From contig NZ_BLJI01000002.1 in assembly GCF_017312365.1 (NCBI RefSeq), positions 310,001 through 374,000 on the forward strand: a DNA stretch of 64,000 nucleotides. Direction: 5' to 3'. Below, piece after piece: positions 20,113 to 28,643 of this stretch. The first letter of the stretch is position 1. Every line of letters begins with the position of its first letter. The notes under the pieces are model-generated. The model did not search any database. It saw only the letters and a program-made list of their open reading frames with translations, and had not been told where the DNA came from. A program made the position numbers and the translations under genes. The DNA comes from Chroococcus sp. FPU101. Its GTDB lineage: Bacteria > Cyanobacteriota > Cyanobacteriia > Cyanobacteriales > Microcystaceae.

Positions 20113-21396
20113 TCAAGATTTTTTGCTTGTTTCCCAAACCGCTTCTTCTAAATAAGTACACTCATCAGCTTGCCATTCATAATTAGGACGTTCTGTACCG
20201 TGCATAATGACTTCAAATCGACAAATATTGGTTAAAGATTCCAACAGAATATTTGGAGAGCGACGCTCAGAAAACCAGGTTCTTAAGGAATAGGAACCCA
20301 TATACAGCCGAAATTTAGGAACTTGACAGCGCACGATAAACAATCCTGATTCACTGTGATAGGGGAGTTGAGAATCAAATAACCAAAAAATACAAATTGG
20401 ATATTCTAATTCATTGAGAATTTGAAATGAGAAGCTTAAACAGTCTTGGGGGTCACTCACCTGTAAAGCAAATTCAAAGGTAATCGGTTGTCCCCAACAA
20501 TGAGTTCCCTGGGGATCAGAAGTTAGGACTTTGGCCCAGGCGATGTAATTCCCTGTTTTGTCCAACGGTGCTTGATAATAAGCAGGCTGTTCACCCTCAA
20601 CGGCTTGTCCTGCAATATATAGATGAATGGCTTTATTTGTCTGGCCATCAAACTGGATATTGCCCCGAGAAAGCAGTAAGCAACGTTGGGTCAGTTGAGC
20701 AATTGCTTGCATACTATGACTGACAAACAACACGGTTCGTCCTTCTTTATTGGCAACATCCCCCATCTTGCCTAAGCATTTCTTTTGAAAAGATGAGTCC
20801 CCCACCGCTAGTACTTCATCAACAATTAAAATTTCGGGTTCTAAATGGGCGGCTACCGCAAAGGCTAGGCGAACATACATTCCAGAAGAGTAACGTTTAA
20901 CAGGAGTATCCAGAAATTTCTCGATCTCAGCAAAAGCGACGATTTCATCAAATTTCTTTTTAATTTCCTGTTTGGTCATGCCCAAAATGGCACCATTGAG
21001 ATAAATGTTTTCTCGACCCGATAATTCAGGATGAAACCCCGTTCCAACTTCTAATAAACTGGCAACTCGACCTTTGATGGCAATTTGTCCTTTAGTGGGT
21101 TCTGTAATTCGGCTGAGAAGTTTAAGCAGAGTCGATTTACCCGCGCCGTTGCGTCCAATGACCCCGATACATTCACCTTGATTAATCTCAAATGAAACAT
21201 TGTTAATCGCCCAAAACTCTTCGTGAGTTCGTGAAACTAGATTTTTCTGATTCGGTTGGAAAAGTCTTGTGGTTAATGATTTGGCTTGAGAGGCGATCGT
21301 TTCTCGCAGCGATTGATAATTATAAACTCCTCCTGAGAGATGATCAATTACATATTTTTTCCCTAAATTTTTGACCTGAATCACCGTTTTAGACAC
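20113..21396 (-). CDS. wzt: ABC exporter ATPase, Wzt-like, with C-terminal carbohydrate-binding domain
   Basis: 427 residues. The ATPase domain (about 1-250) has Walker A GRNGAGKSTLLKLLS, signature YSSGMYVRLAFAVA and Walker B ILIVDEVLAVGD. Residues 270-420 form the extra beta-sandwich typical of Wzt proteins that recognise the finished chain. The start is GTG at 21396; AGAGGAG sits seven bases upstream and supports it. It follows the permease gene by 12 bases. Together they form the exporter for an O-antigen-like or extracellular polysaccharide made in the cytoplasm. The gene name is given by analogy with enterobacterial Wzt. Confidence 0.9.
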   Translation of the reverse strand: MSKTVIQVKNLGKKYVIDHLSGGVYNYQSLRETIASQAKSLTTRLFQPNQKNLVSRTHEEFWAINNVSFEINQGECIGVIGRNGAGKSTLLKLLSRITEPTKGQIAIKGRVASLLEVGTGFHPELSGRENIYLNGAILGMTKQEIKKKFDEIVAFAEIEKFLDTPVKRYSSGMYVRLAFAVAAHLEPEILIVDEVLAVGDSSFQKKCLGKMGDVANKEGRTVLFVSHSMQAIAQLTQRCLLLSRGNIQFDGQTNKAIHLYIAGQAVEGEQPAYYQAPLDKTGNYIAWAKVLTSDPQGTHCWGQPITFEFALQVSDPQDCLSFSFQILNELEYPICIFWLFDSQLPYHSESGLFIVRCQVPKFRLYMGSYSLRTWFSERRSPNILLESLTNICRFEVIMHGTERPNYEWQADECTYLEEAVWETSKKS

Positions 21397-21408
21397 GTTT
21401 TTACTCCT

Positions 21409-22239
21409 CTAGATCACATCCGCAAAGGTACGTTCTGTTTTGCGAAAGTACCAGATACCGCTAGATAGCAATAAAAAGACTAAAGCAAGAGACAACACAA
21501 ACCCTGTGCCATCAATGCTGTACTTCTCGCCTAAAATCGCCCAACGAAAGCCATCAATCACCCCCACCATTGGATTTAGAGAATAAAGTAACCGCCAATT
21601 TTGCGGAATAATCTGACTACTAAAGCCGACTGGAGAAATATACAAGCCGAATTGAACTAGAAATGGCACAATATAGCGAAAATCACGATATTTAACACTT
21701 AATGAGGCTAACCATAAACCAGCCGCCATTGCCGCCGCAAATGCAATTAAAATAAACAACGGCAAGGTGAGGATTCGCCAGCTTGGGACAAAATTATACC
21801 AAGCCATTAGTCCGAGCAGAATTATGCCCGAAACCAAAAAATCGACAAAGCTGACAACGACTGCGCTCGTGGGAACAATCAGCCGAGGAAAGTAAACTTT
21901 AGAGATCAAATTAGCATTGTTCAATAAGCTAGTACTCCCTTCTGCTAAAGAATTCGCAAAAAACTGCCAGGGCAACAATCCCGCAAAGACTAAAATGGGA
22001 TAGGGAACGCCCTGTGAGGGTAAATTGGCTATTTTGCCGAAAACAATGGTAAAGACGACCATCGTTAAAAAGGGTCGCAGCAAAGCCCAAGCCATCCCAA
22101 TCACAGTTTGTTTATAGCGAACGAGGATGTCCCGCCAAGCAAGGAAGTAAAACAGTTCTCGATAATTCCATAAGTCTCGCCAGTATTGCTGTTCAGTTTG
22201 ACCTGCTTTAATGATGAGTTCAGTTTGATGGGTTGACAT
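21409..22239 (-). CDS. wzm: ABC-2 type polysaccharide export permease, Wzm-like
   Basis: 276 residues with six hydrophobic stretches in the ABC-2 pattern. The N-terminus has the amphipathic WRDLWNYRELFYFLAWRDI segment, followed by VRYKQTVIGMAWALLRP, a signature of Wzm/TagG permeases; later come GLLPWQFFANSLAEG and SPVGFSSQIIP. It sits in the inner membrane and pairs with the ATPase encoded 12 bases downstream. The assignment to the family is clear; which polymer is exported is inferred from the neighbouring sugar genes. Confidence 0.92.
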   Translation of the reverse strand: MSTHQTELIIKAGQTEQQYWRDLWNYRELFYFLAWRDILVRYKQTVIGMAWALLRPFLTMVVFTIVFGKIANLPSQGVPYPILVFAGLLPWQFFANSLAEGSTSLLNNANLISKVYFPRLIVPTSAVVVSFVDFLVSGIILLGLMAWYNFVPSWRILTLPLFILIAFAAAMAAGLWLASLSVKYRDFRYIVPFLVQFGLYISPVGFSSQIIPQNWRLLYSLNPMVGVIDGFRWAILGEKYSIDGTGFVLSLALVFLLLSSGIWYFRKTERTFADVI

Positions 22240-22271
22240 AAGCTCTCAATGGGTTCAATTAAAATAATTTT

Positions 22272-23213
22272 TTAGTAGGCATCCGAACCCATAACCACGC
22301 GAGGAATGGTCATGATCAGCAGTTTAGCGTCTTTCCACAAAGACCAGTTTCTCAGATATTCCAGTTCACATTGACTCACGGCATCTAAGTCACGGAGGCT
22401 AGATCTCGTGGCGACCTGCCAAGGGCCAGTAATTCCTGGTAATGCTTTGAGTCGTTTTTTTCCTGGTGATTTGAAGCGTAGTGCATCATATAAAGCCCAG
22501 GGACGCGGGCCGACTAAGCTCATCTCACCGCGTAGCACGTTGAGTAGTTGGGGCAGTTCATCGAAACTAAATTTACGCATCCAAGCACCTAGAGGTGTAA
22601 CACGGGGATCGTTTTCGCATTTATGAAGTCCTTGTTGATCTTTCATCACTTCATGGTGTAGATTTTCGGCTCCTGCAATCATGGTACGAAACTTAATGAT
22701 TTCAAAGAGTTGACCACCTTTACCAACTCGCCATTGCCGAAAGAAAATCGAACCTGGGGAGGTGATTTTGAGGAGTCCTGCCAGAATGATGAGTAGAGGA
22801 CTTAGGAGGAGCAACAGGACAAAAGCAGCTATCCAGTCAAGTGTGCGCTTGAGCCACCAACTGGGAGAACACTGTTTTTGAAAAAATTTGTCTCGATTGG
22901 GAACTTTTAGAATGACTCTTTTGTTTGCTTTTTTACAAGCATCAGCCCAAAACTGAATCCTAGCTTCTCCTAACTGAGGATCTAGACAAACTAATTTGGC
23001 TGAAGAGTGCTGTAAACAGCTAATCAACCACTCTCGATTACTCAGTGAAGGCATGGTCAAAGTTAAGTTCTGAGCTTGTTTGATCCACAAAATATGATGT
23101 CGCCATTTGAGGGTGCAGGAAGTTAAGTTCGGATTTAAGCGTTCTGCTCGTTTTCCTAAGATGTGAGGAAGCGTAATCAGTTGAGGGTTTTTTAGTAAGA
23201 TACTGGTGTTCAT
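22272..23213 (-). CDS. Initiating sugar phosphate transferase (bacterial sugar transferase family)
   Basis: 313 residues from the ATG at 23213; a TTG one codon upstream is the alternative. The C-terminal 190 residues are the monotopic phosphoglycosyltransferase domain: a hydrophobic reentrant helix (WIAAFVLLLLLSPLLIILAG), FEIIKFRTM with the family's conserved basic residues, a DELPQLLNVL segment and SLVGPRPW. It transfers a sugar-1-phosphate from a UDP-sugar to undecaprenyl phosphate and so starts the glycan. The N-terminal 110 residues are soluble and unassigned. Its position beside the chain-length protein and ABC exporter fits. Combining this enzyme with an ABC exporter is less usual than with Wzx/Wzy. 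Confidence 0.88.
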   Translation of the reverse strand: MNTSILLKNPQLITLPHILGKRAERLNPNLTSCTLKWRHHILWIKQAQNLTLTMPSLSNREWLISCLQHSSAKLVCLDPQLGEARIQFWADACKKANKRVILKVPNRDKFFQKQCSPSWWLKRTLDWIAAFVLLLLLSPLLIILAGLLKITSPGSIFFRQWRVGKGGQLFEIIKFRTMIAGAENLHHEVMKDQQGLHKCENDPRVTPLGAWMRKFSFDELPQLLNVLRGEMSLVGPRPWALYDALRFKSPGKKRLKALPGITGPWQVATRSSLRDLDAVSQCELEYLRNWSLWKDAKLLIMTIPRVVMGSDAY

Positions 23214-23221
23214 CAAAATAT

Positions 23222-23265
23222 TGTGGCTTCATACTTTGCTCTACAGCAAGGGCAAGCAAGCCACA
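23222..23265 (-). repeat. Inverted repeat between chain-length gene and sugar transferase gene
   Basis: TGTGGCTT at 23222-23229 and AAGCCACA at 23258-23265 are perfect reverse complements with a 28-base loop, filling most of the short gap between two co-directional genes. It could form a hairpin in the message just before the sugar transferase start and so adjust expression, or be a decayed element. There is no T-run, so it is not a good terminator. Confidence 0.4.
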
Positions 23266-23283
23266 CCTCCATTTAAAAAAGTT

Positions 23284-25485
23284 TTAATTATTGTTGTTAA
23301 AAGCTCGCAAAAGAGAAAGCGATTCTCTTTCTGAGGCAGGGAGATTGTTGTTAATTAGAGATCTCGCTCCGTTGGCAACAATTCCAACAGGGGTCAGCTT
23401 ACTCAGCAAGGTAATCGACTCAGCTAATTCAGCTTGCGTCACCTGATCGAGCCGTCCTACCATGATCACCCCTTTGGCACAAGAGGCGATTTGAATCGCA
23501 TCTACCCCCCCTAAAATAGCAGGTGTGTCCAGTAGAATCAGGTCATAGTTCTGCTCGAAAGATTGCACTAATTCTTTTAGTGAACGCGAAGCTAGTAATC
23601 TGACAGGATCTTGGGGGCTGGGGCCTGCGGTTAACAAGTCGATTTCGATATCGACTAAGTGAACGGTATGGGGAACGACTGGCTCAATTCGACTCACTAA
23701 AAGGGTCGAAAGACCTTTGTCATTCGGTAGTTCAAAGTATTGATGCAAAGTCGGCGATCGTAAGTTGGCATCAATGACCAAAACTCGTTGATGTAAACGC
23801 GACGCACTAAACGCTAATCCCAAAGTTAAAGTCGATTTTCCTTCACCTGCGACGGATGAGGTAATAACTAAAGAGGTTTGAGACGCACCCGCGTTCAATA
23901 GTTGGATATTTTGATAAATATAGTCAAGAGACTCTCGAAACGGTTGCCATAAGAAAATGTCAAGAGTTGGTAAGGGACTCTCTGAAGGCACTCCCCTCGG
24001 TAAACTAACGTTAAATCGACTTGTTAAAGTCTGCCATTTTGGGGTCACTCCAAGTAAGGGTAAAACTTCTTGTTGCTTCAACTGATCAGCAGAATGGACG
24101 GCATCATCCATACTCTCGCGTAAAAAAGCCGCCATTCCTCCAAGAAATAAGGCAACAATTCCGTTAAATAACAATTTTTTCTTAATATTGGGGCCGAGTT
24201 TGTATCCCAGTTGGGGAGACTCGACAACCTGCCAGTTAAATCCACCTCGATTGAGTTCTACTCCTAACTGTTGTTGCACTTGAAGCAGTTGCTGAACAAC
24301 CGATCTCCGAAATTCGGCTTGCTGAACAATACTTTTATACTCAGTAATTAAGCCTGGAAAATCGTTGATTTCGGCTTTCAATTCCTGTTTTCTCTTTTCT
24401 AGATTTTGACTTCGTACTGCCAAAACGGATAACTGAGTTTGCAGTGCCATGAGTTGATTTACTAATGCTAAATCCTGTGGACTCAATTGTTGAACTTGAG
24501 CATTTTTGGTTGATTGATTTAAAGTGGTACCGATTAAATTGTTTTTTTCTTGAACCAGTAATTGGTCTAATTTTTGTCGTTTTTCTAATAATTCCTCCAT
24601 AATTGGGTTTGCATTAGTCAGCTTGGCACTTTGTTCGGCAATGCTAACTTCAATTTGAAACATTTGATTTAAGAGATTTTGGTACTTAGAAGATTGACTC
24701 AAGCGAGCAAAGTTCAGTAAATTTGTCATTGATGAGCTTTTAAAGTTTGACTTTAATTGGTTGTAGGCTACTTCTGCTTCTCGCTTTTCAGAGTTGGTAG
24801 CTCTTAATGACTGCTCGATCGCCACCAGATTTTGTGTGACTAAATTCGCTTCAGTTTCTGGCTCAATCAAATTATTCTGACTGCGAAATTTTTTGAGTCT
24901 TGTTTCTGATTCAGACAAATCTTTTCGAGCAGTTTGTAATTGTTCTTCAACAAAACTTAATCCATTAACCAAACGTTGCTTTTGCTGATTTAAGTTATAG
25001 TCTCGATACACTTTTTGAATGGTGCTTAAGATTTTTTGCGCTTTTTGGGGATCGTCACTAATATAATCGGCTCTGAAAATTTTGGTAGGTTTTTCGTTTT
25101 CGATTACTTGAGTTAAGACTAAAGAGTTTTTGATTTCATCAATATTAATCGTTGGATATTCAGGCTTTAGAATTTCTACCGCTTTTTGGATCAGTTCAGA
25201 ACTTCGCATTAAACTAAGCTGTGTTGCATAGTCTACTTGAATCGTTGTATCTGTAAAGTTTTTGATGGAATTCTGCGAGCTATTATCTTGATAATTCGGT
25301 TCTACTAATAACTGCATTGAGCTTTGATAAGTCGGTTTTTCTCTAAAAGCAAATGGAATTAAGGCAATAAAAGTACTAATAAATGTTAAGAGAAACCAAA
25401 AACGCCGATACCATAAAATCCCTAATAACTGACCGTATCCCCCGCTCGTTTCAGGAGAGACATCATAATTATTTTGTGTTGCCAT
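23284..25485 (-). CDS. Polysaccharide co-polymerase with BY-kinase-like P-loop domain (Wzz/Wzc)
   Basis: 733 residues. A first membrane helix near 28-48 and a second near 440-460 flank a long periplasmic region with coiled coils (about 150-420), as in Wzz chain-length determinants. The cytoplasmic part has Walker A SSVAGEGKST (about 545), Walker A' VLVIDANLRSP and Walker B LILLDTPAIL, as in CpsD/CapB/Wzc. The C-terminus (SLSLLRAFNNNN) lacks the tyrosine cluster that Wzc autophosphorylates, so regulation may differ. The role is control of polymer length and export. It is second in the operon after the glycosyltransferase at 25602. Confidence 0.88.
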   Translation of the reverse strand: MATQNNYDVSPETSGGYGQLLGILWYRRFWFLLTFISTFIALIPFAFREKPTYQSSMQLLVEPNYQDNSSQNSIKNFTDTTIQVDYATQLSLMRSSELIQKAVEILKPEYPTINIDEIKNSLVLTQVIENEKPTKIFRADYISDDPQKAQKILSTIQKVYRDYNLNQQKQRLVNGLSFVEEQLQTARKDLSESETRLKKFRSQNNLIEPETEANLVTQNLVAIEQSLRATNSEKREAEVAYNQLKSNFKSSSMTNLLNFARLSQSSKYQNLLNQMFQIEVSIAEQSAKLTNANPIMEELLEKRQKLDQLLVQEKNNLIGTTLNQSTKNAQVQQLSPQDLALVNQLMALQTQLSVLAVRSQNLEKRKQELKAEINDFPGLITEYKSIVQQAEFRRSVVQQLLQVQQQLGVELNRGGFNWQVVESPQLGYKLGPNIKKKLLFNGIVALFLGGMAAFLRESMDDAVHSADQLKQQEVLPLLGVTPKWQTLTSRFNVSLPRGVPSESPLPTLDIFLWQPFRESLDYIYQNIQLLNAGASQTSLVITSSVAGEGKSTLTLGLAFSASRLHQRVLVIDANLRSPTLHQYFELPNDKGLSTLLVSRIEPVVPHTVHLVDIEIDLLTAGPSPQDPVRLLASRSLKELVQSFEQNYDLILLDTPAILGGVDAIQIASCAKGVIMVGRLDQVTQAELAESITLLSKLTPVGIVANGARSLINNNLPASERESLSLLRAFNNNN

Positions 25486-25601
25486 CGGTTTATATCACTA
25501 TTCATTAAAAATAAACTCAAGTGAGGCTTAATAACTAGCTTTCTCAGTTGCTTTATCAGAAAAAAAGCCCAAAACGTCTTAACATAGCATTCCTTTCTTA
25601 G

Positions 25602-26699
25602 CTACAAAATGACTTGTTCTTCTAAAACAATCTGCATTACTGCTTTAATTTTTTTGAAAAAAGCTTCTTGAGAGAAATTGCTCATCGCATGATCCCTAAT
25701 CTTGGCGTAATTCCACTGTTTTTCTTTTACTTCAACAAGAGCAGATTGGAGTGATTCAGGTGTCTGTCGTTGAAATAAAATGCCTGTTTTTCCTGATATC
25801 TGTGTATCTAAAACTCCTCCTGCTCCATAGGCTACGACTGGCGTACCACTAATATTTGCTTCAATTGGAACTAGACCATAATCTTCAAAAGCTGCAACAA
25901 TCACCGATAACGCTTGTGACATTAAATAGGCTCGCATTTCATCACTGACATAGCCTAAAAATTTGATATTATCTAAGGCTTTTGATTCTAAATATTGCCG
26001 TTCAGGCCCATCACCAATCACTAATAAAGGCCAACCTAGCCAATTAAAAGCTTCGACAATTAAGTCAATTCTTTTATAACTCAACATTCGGGATGAAACT
26101 AAGAAAAAATCATTTTTACGTTCTGAAAATTGAAATTTACTACTGTCAATTGGATAATTAATTACAATTGAGTCTTGTCCATATATGTTTTGAATCCGTT
26201 GAGCAACGACACTAGAATTGGCAATATAAATATCAGGCTCTTTGGCATATCTCAAATCATCTTTTCTCATGACTTCAAAGATTTTGCGAATCACAGGTGT
26301 CCAAGTCTGATAATCTTTATATTCGTTCAAATAAGTAGAAGTATCCCAAAGAAATCGCGTTACATTATGACAAAAACAAATGTGTTTAGCATTCGGATTC
26401 TTTTTAACGGCTTTGGCAAAACTAGAAGTACTGCTGATAATTAAATCATAACTCTGTAAGTTAAGACTTCTAAAAGCGGGAAAGTACAAAGGAGCTAATA
26501 AACGAAAATAATGACTTGCCTTGGGCAATTTTTGCAGAAATGTTGTATGAACTGAACGTTCATCTAGTACAATTGTTTTTGTTGGCTCATACAAAGCAGT
26601 AAATATATCAGCAGTGGGAAAGTATTGGCAGAGTAGTTCAAATACTCGCTCTGCACCACCTTGCTGAGTTAGATAATCATGAACTAAAGCAATTTTCAT
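25602..26699 (-). CDS. Glycosyltransferase family 4
   Basis: 365 residues from the ATG at 26699; a TTG four codons upstream would add MAKN. It opens MKIALVHDYLTQQGGAERV, the canonical GT4 acceptor loop, and later has SSRMLSYKRIDLIVEAF and FEDYGLVPIEANI (EX7E region) followed by YGAGGVLDT. The segment CHNVTRFLWDTS near 110 is common in a mannosyltransferase-like subset, but specificity is not certain. It is the first gene of the minus-strand polysaccharide operon, so the operon promoter should lie in the gene-free region to its right. Confidence 0.88.
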   Translation of the reverse strand: MKIALVHDYLTQQGGAERVFELLCQYFPTADIFTALYEPTKTIVLDERSVHTTFLQKLPKASHYFRLLAPLYFPAFRSLNLQSYDLIISSTSSFAKAVKKNPNAKHICFCHNVTRFLWDTSTYLNEYKDYQTWTPVIRKIFEVMRKDDLRYAKEPDIYIANSSVVAQRIQNIYGQDSIVINYPIDSSKFQFSERKNDFFLVSSRMLSYKRIDLIVEAFNWLGWPLLVIGDGPERQYLESKALDNIKFLGYVSDEMRAYLMSQALSVIVAAFEDYGLVPIEANISGTPVVAYGAGGVLDTQISGKTGILFQRQTPESLQSALVEVKEKQWNYAKIRDHAMSNFSQEAFFKKIKAVMQIVLEEQVIL

Positions 26700-27434
26700 G
26701 TTTTTTGCCAAAAATGAATGTAAAAGCGTATCTAGTCTGAAAGCTCTCTACCTAAAATGATTCAGACTTTATCTGGGTGCTATTTCAGCAATTTTGGTTG
26801 ATTTAGGATTGTCAGTTTTACTCTATGGACAAATTCGATGCAAGCAAGTTCTAAAGATTTTTAGTCGTTTAGAGTCCAAATTTTTTCTATCTATTCATCC
26901 CTAAGCTAGATCTCTTTGATCTAAAAACGAAATAAAATTTATGAAGTTTATGAAAATTGTCACACTTATCCTGTTTTACAAAACTTTGTAGAATGCACTC
27001 ATTGGTGTCTTTTCTAAAAGTTACAACAGCAATACGCTGTCGCCATGAAACTATGACCAGTAGCCAGAAGACCACTGTATTTTGGATTCAGTTTTTTAGG
27101 AATATCCCCTTTACAAATCATCCCTAAAAACCGAAGTAAATTCAGGACTGTTTATTTTTAAATACGAGTCACACACAAAAATAATATTAATACATATTGT
27201 ATATAAATAGTCAATTAGTACACATTATGTTTTGTAATTATTTTTAATGGTGTTATTTAACTCACTTAGTTCTGTATCAAGCGTTTTATCGTAAAAACCA
27301 GTTCTTTTTTGTTACATATGATACAAAATCAAGACAAGATTTGTAATCATTCTTAATGAATTAAGATAATTTTGTTAGTGAGCGGCTCGACTCTAATCGT
27401 TTATTTAACAATTTGTACTTTTCAAGATCCTAGC

Positions 27435-27468
27435 AATTTTGCTAAGAAATAGCATCTTAGCAAAAATT
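27435..27468. repeat. Hairpin with 12-bp arms in the gene-free region
   Basis: AATTTTGCTAAG at 27435-27446 pairs with CTTAGCAAAAATT at 27456-27468, which has one extra A, leaving a 9-base loop. It is not next to the end of any visible gene, so if it is a terminator it ends an unannotated transcript. Either strand is possible. Confidence 0.5.
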
Positions 27469-27517
27469 CATATTTTTGGGACTTAAGTATTTTCATAATC
27501 AAAATAAAAACAATTAA

Positions 27518-27601
27518 GTGACCTTTTAACGACTTTTGCTCTAAAAGACGAATTAAGCTGTGACCTTTTAATGACTTTTGCTCTAAAAGACGAATTAAGC
27601 T
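27518..27601. repeat. Two tandem copies of a 42-bp repeat
   Basis: Copy one is 27518-27559 and copy two is 27560-27601; both begin GTGACCTTTTAA and end GAATTAAGCT, with one mismatch (AACGACT against AATGACT). A shorter third start, GTGACTTTAA, follows at 27602. Near-identity points to a recent duplication. The position between divergent genes makes a regulator-binding role possible but unproven. Confidence 0.8.
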
Positions 27602-27874
27602 GTGACTTTAATTCTTAAAATTCTAAATTATACTGTGATCTAGAAAGTTATTACGGGTCTACTGACTTGAAGTTGTATCAAGTCTTGGAAAAACCTATGA
27701 ATTAAATAGTTTCTGTAGTCAAATTTAAAATTGTTAGTTATCAAAGTGTGACTTTTTTAAGTTATACTCTAATTTTTTTGCAATTTTTTGCTGTCCGAAA
27801 AATCGTTTAAGTACATTATTTATTGAAACTTATTTTCATTTAATAAATATAAATGAGTGTTGATTGAAGATACA

Positions 27875-28291
27875 ATGCCTAACAAAAGAAGAACTAGACA
27901 ACAAACTCAACAATTTTTCTGTCCGATTTGTCAACAACGTCTTTGGCGTTCTGGAGGAACAAAGTACCATTTGTACTATCAAGGAAAAGCTGAAATTCAA
28001 GAAAAGCTGAATATTACTAGCAAACGAGCGAGTTTTATTGCAACTCACCATCCTGTTTATGTAGATGCCAATGTTTGGCTAGAGGAGTTTTTTTGTAAAG
28101 TAGACCTAAAAATGTGGCTACGATTATCTAAAGCTTCAGATGGGCTACTTCATTCTCGTCTAGCAACTCAGGCAGATTGGGAAAGATCTGTTAAGACACC
28201 CGATCCAGATTTACCTAATTCAACTGTAAGTGAGTTTACTTATCGGATGAGTCGTCGAACAGGGCAACATTTAGCTAGATACGAGATGTGA
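27875..28291 (+). CDS. Hypothetical cyanobacterial protein with CPIC zinc-ribbon-like start
   Basis: 138 residues from the ATG at 27875; a GTG six codons upstream is in frame but less likely. After a basic start (MPNKRRTRQQTQQ) comes FFCPICQQRLW, half of a zinc-ribbon-like motif; no second CxxC is seen, so metal binding would need other ligands such as the histidines in ATHHPV. Residues 35-130 are helical with no membrane segment. I recall similar small proteins in other cyanobacteria but no known function. It stands alone, with about 130 bases to the next gene. Confidence 0.6.
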   Translation: MPNKRRTRQQTQQFFCPICQQRLWRSGGTKYHLYYQGKAEIQEKLNITSKRASFIATHHPVYVDANVWLEEFFCKVDLKMWLRLSKASDGLLHSRLATQADWERSVKTPDPDLPNSTVSEFTYRMSRRTGQHLARYEM

Positions 28292-28419
28292 ATTCCTAAA
28301 AAAGTGCCATAATCGCTAGAAATTCAAACTTTAGCTAAGATTAATCTCTACCCAAAGTACAATGAAAGCCTCTATGCTGCATCTCACAATTGAAGGGTAT
28401 AGCAATTCATGGTAATAAT

Positions 28420-28620
28420 ATGGCACTCAAATTAACTGTCCCAACTCTTAATAGTTCTGACGCAGCCGACACCATTAAATCAGTCATTCTCAGTTCCGAA
28501 CCCGATACTCACATTGATATCAATTTAGAAGCAAAAACAATCACCCTCGATGGGGAAGCCTCTGAAGAAACCTATAAGCAATTAATCGAAGCGGCGGGCT
28601 ATCAGATTAGTACCAAATAA
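28420..28620 (+). CDS. HMA-fold protein lacking the metal-binding CxxC
   Basis: 66 residues from the ATG at 28420; an upstream in-frame start at 28390 gives an unlikely leader. The pattern MALKLTVPTL, then IDINLEAKTITLDGEA, then LIEAAGYQI matches small copper chaperones of the Atx1/CopZ type in cyanobacteria. Where those have CxxC in the first loop, this protein reads NSSDAADTI. It therefore keeps the ferredoxin-like fold but probably cannot bind copper in the usual way. The downstream gene starts 24 bases later on the same strand and may be co-transcribed. The function is unknown. Confidence 0.6.
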   Translation: MALKLTVPTLNSSDAADTIKSVILSSEPDTHIDINLEAKTITLDGEASEETYKQLIEAAGYQISTK

Positions 28621-28643
28621 TTGATAAGTGCAAGTGAAAAATT

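Larger units (their letters stand above)
26700..27874. other. Gene-free region of 1.2 kb between divergent genes
   Basis: I find no convincing protein gene, tRNA or rRNA here. It separates the minus-strand polysaccharide operon from the plus-strand genes at 27.9 kb, so it should hold both promoters. It contains a 12-bp hairpin (27435-27468), a 42-bp tandem duplication (27518-27601), and several more GTGAC-type half-repeats at 27602, 27635 and 27748. The length is unusual for this window and leaves room for a small RNA or multiple regulator sites, but I cannot prove either. Confidence 0.6.

Noticed and set aside
27518-27601. CRISPR array
   Set aside because: The two repeats are directly adjacent with no spacer between them, so this is a simple tandem duplication. 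I saw no CRISPR repeat array anywhere in the window, although CRISPR accessory genes are at the right edge.
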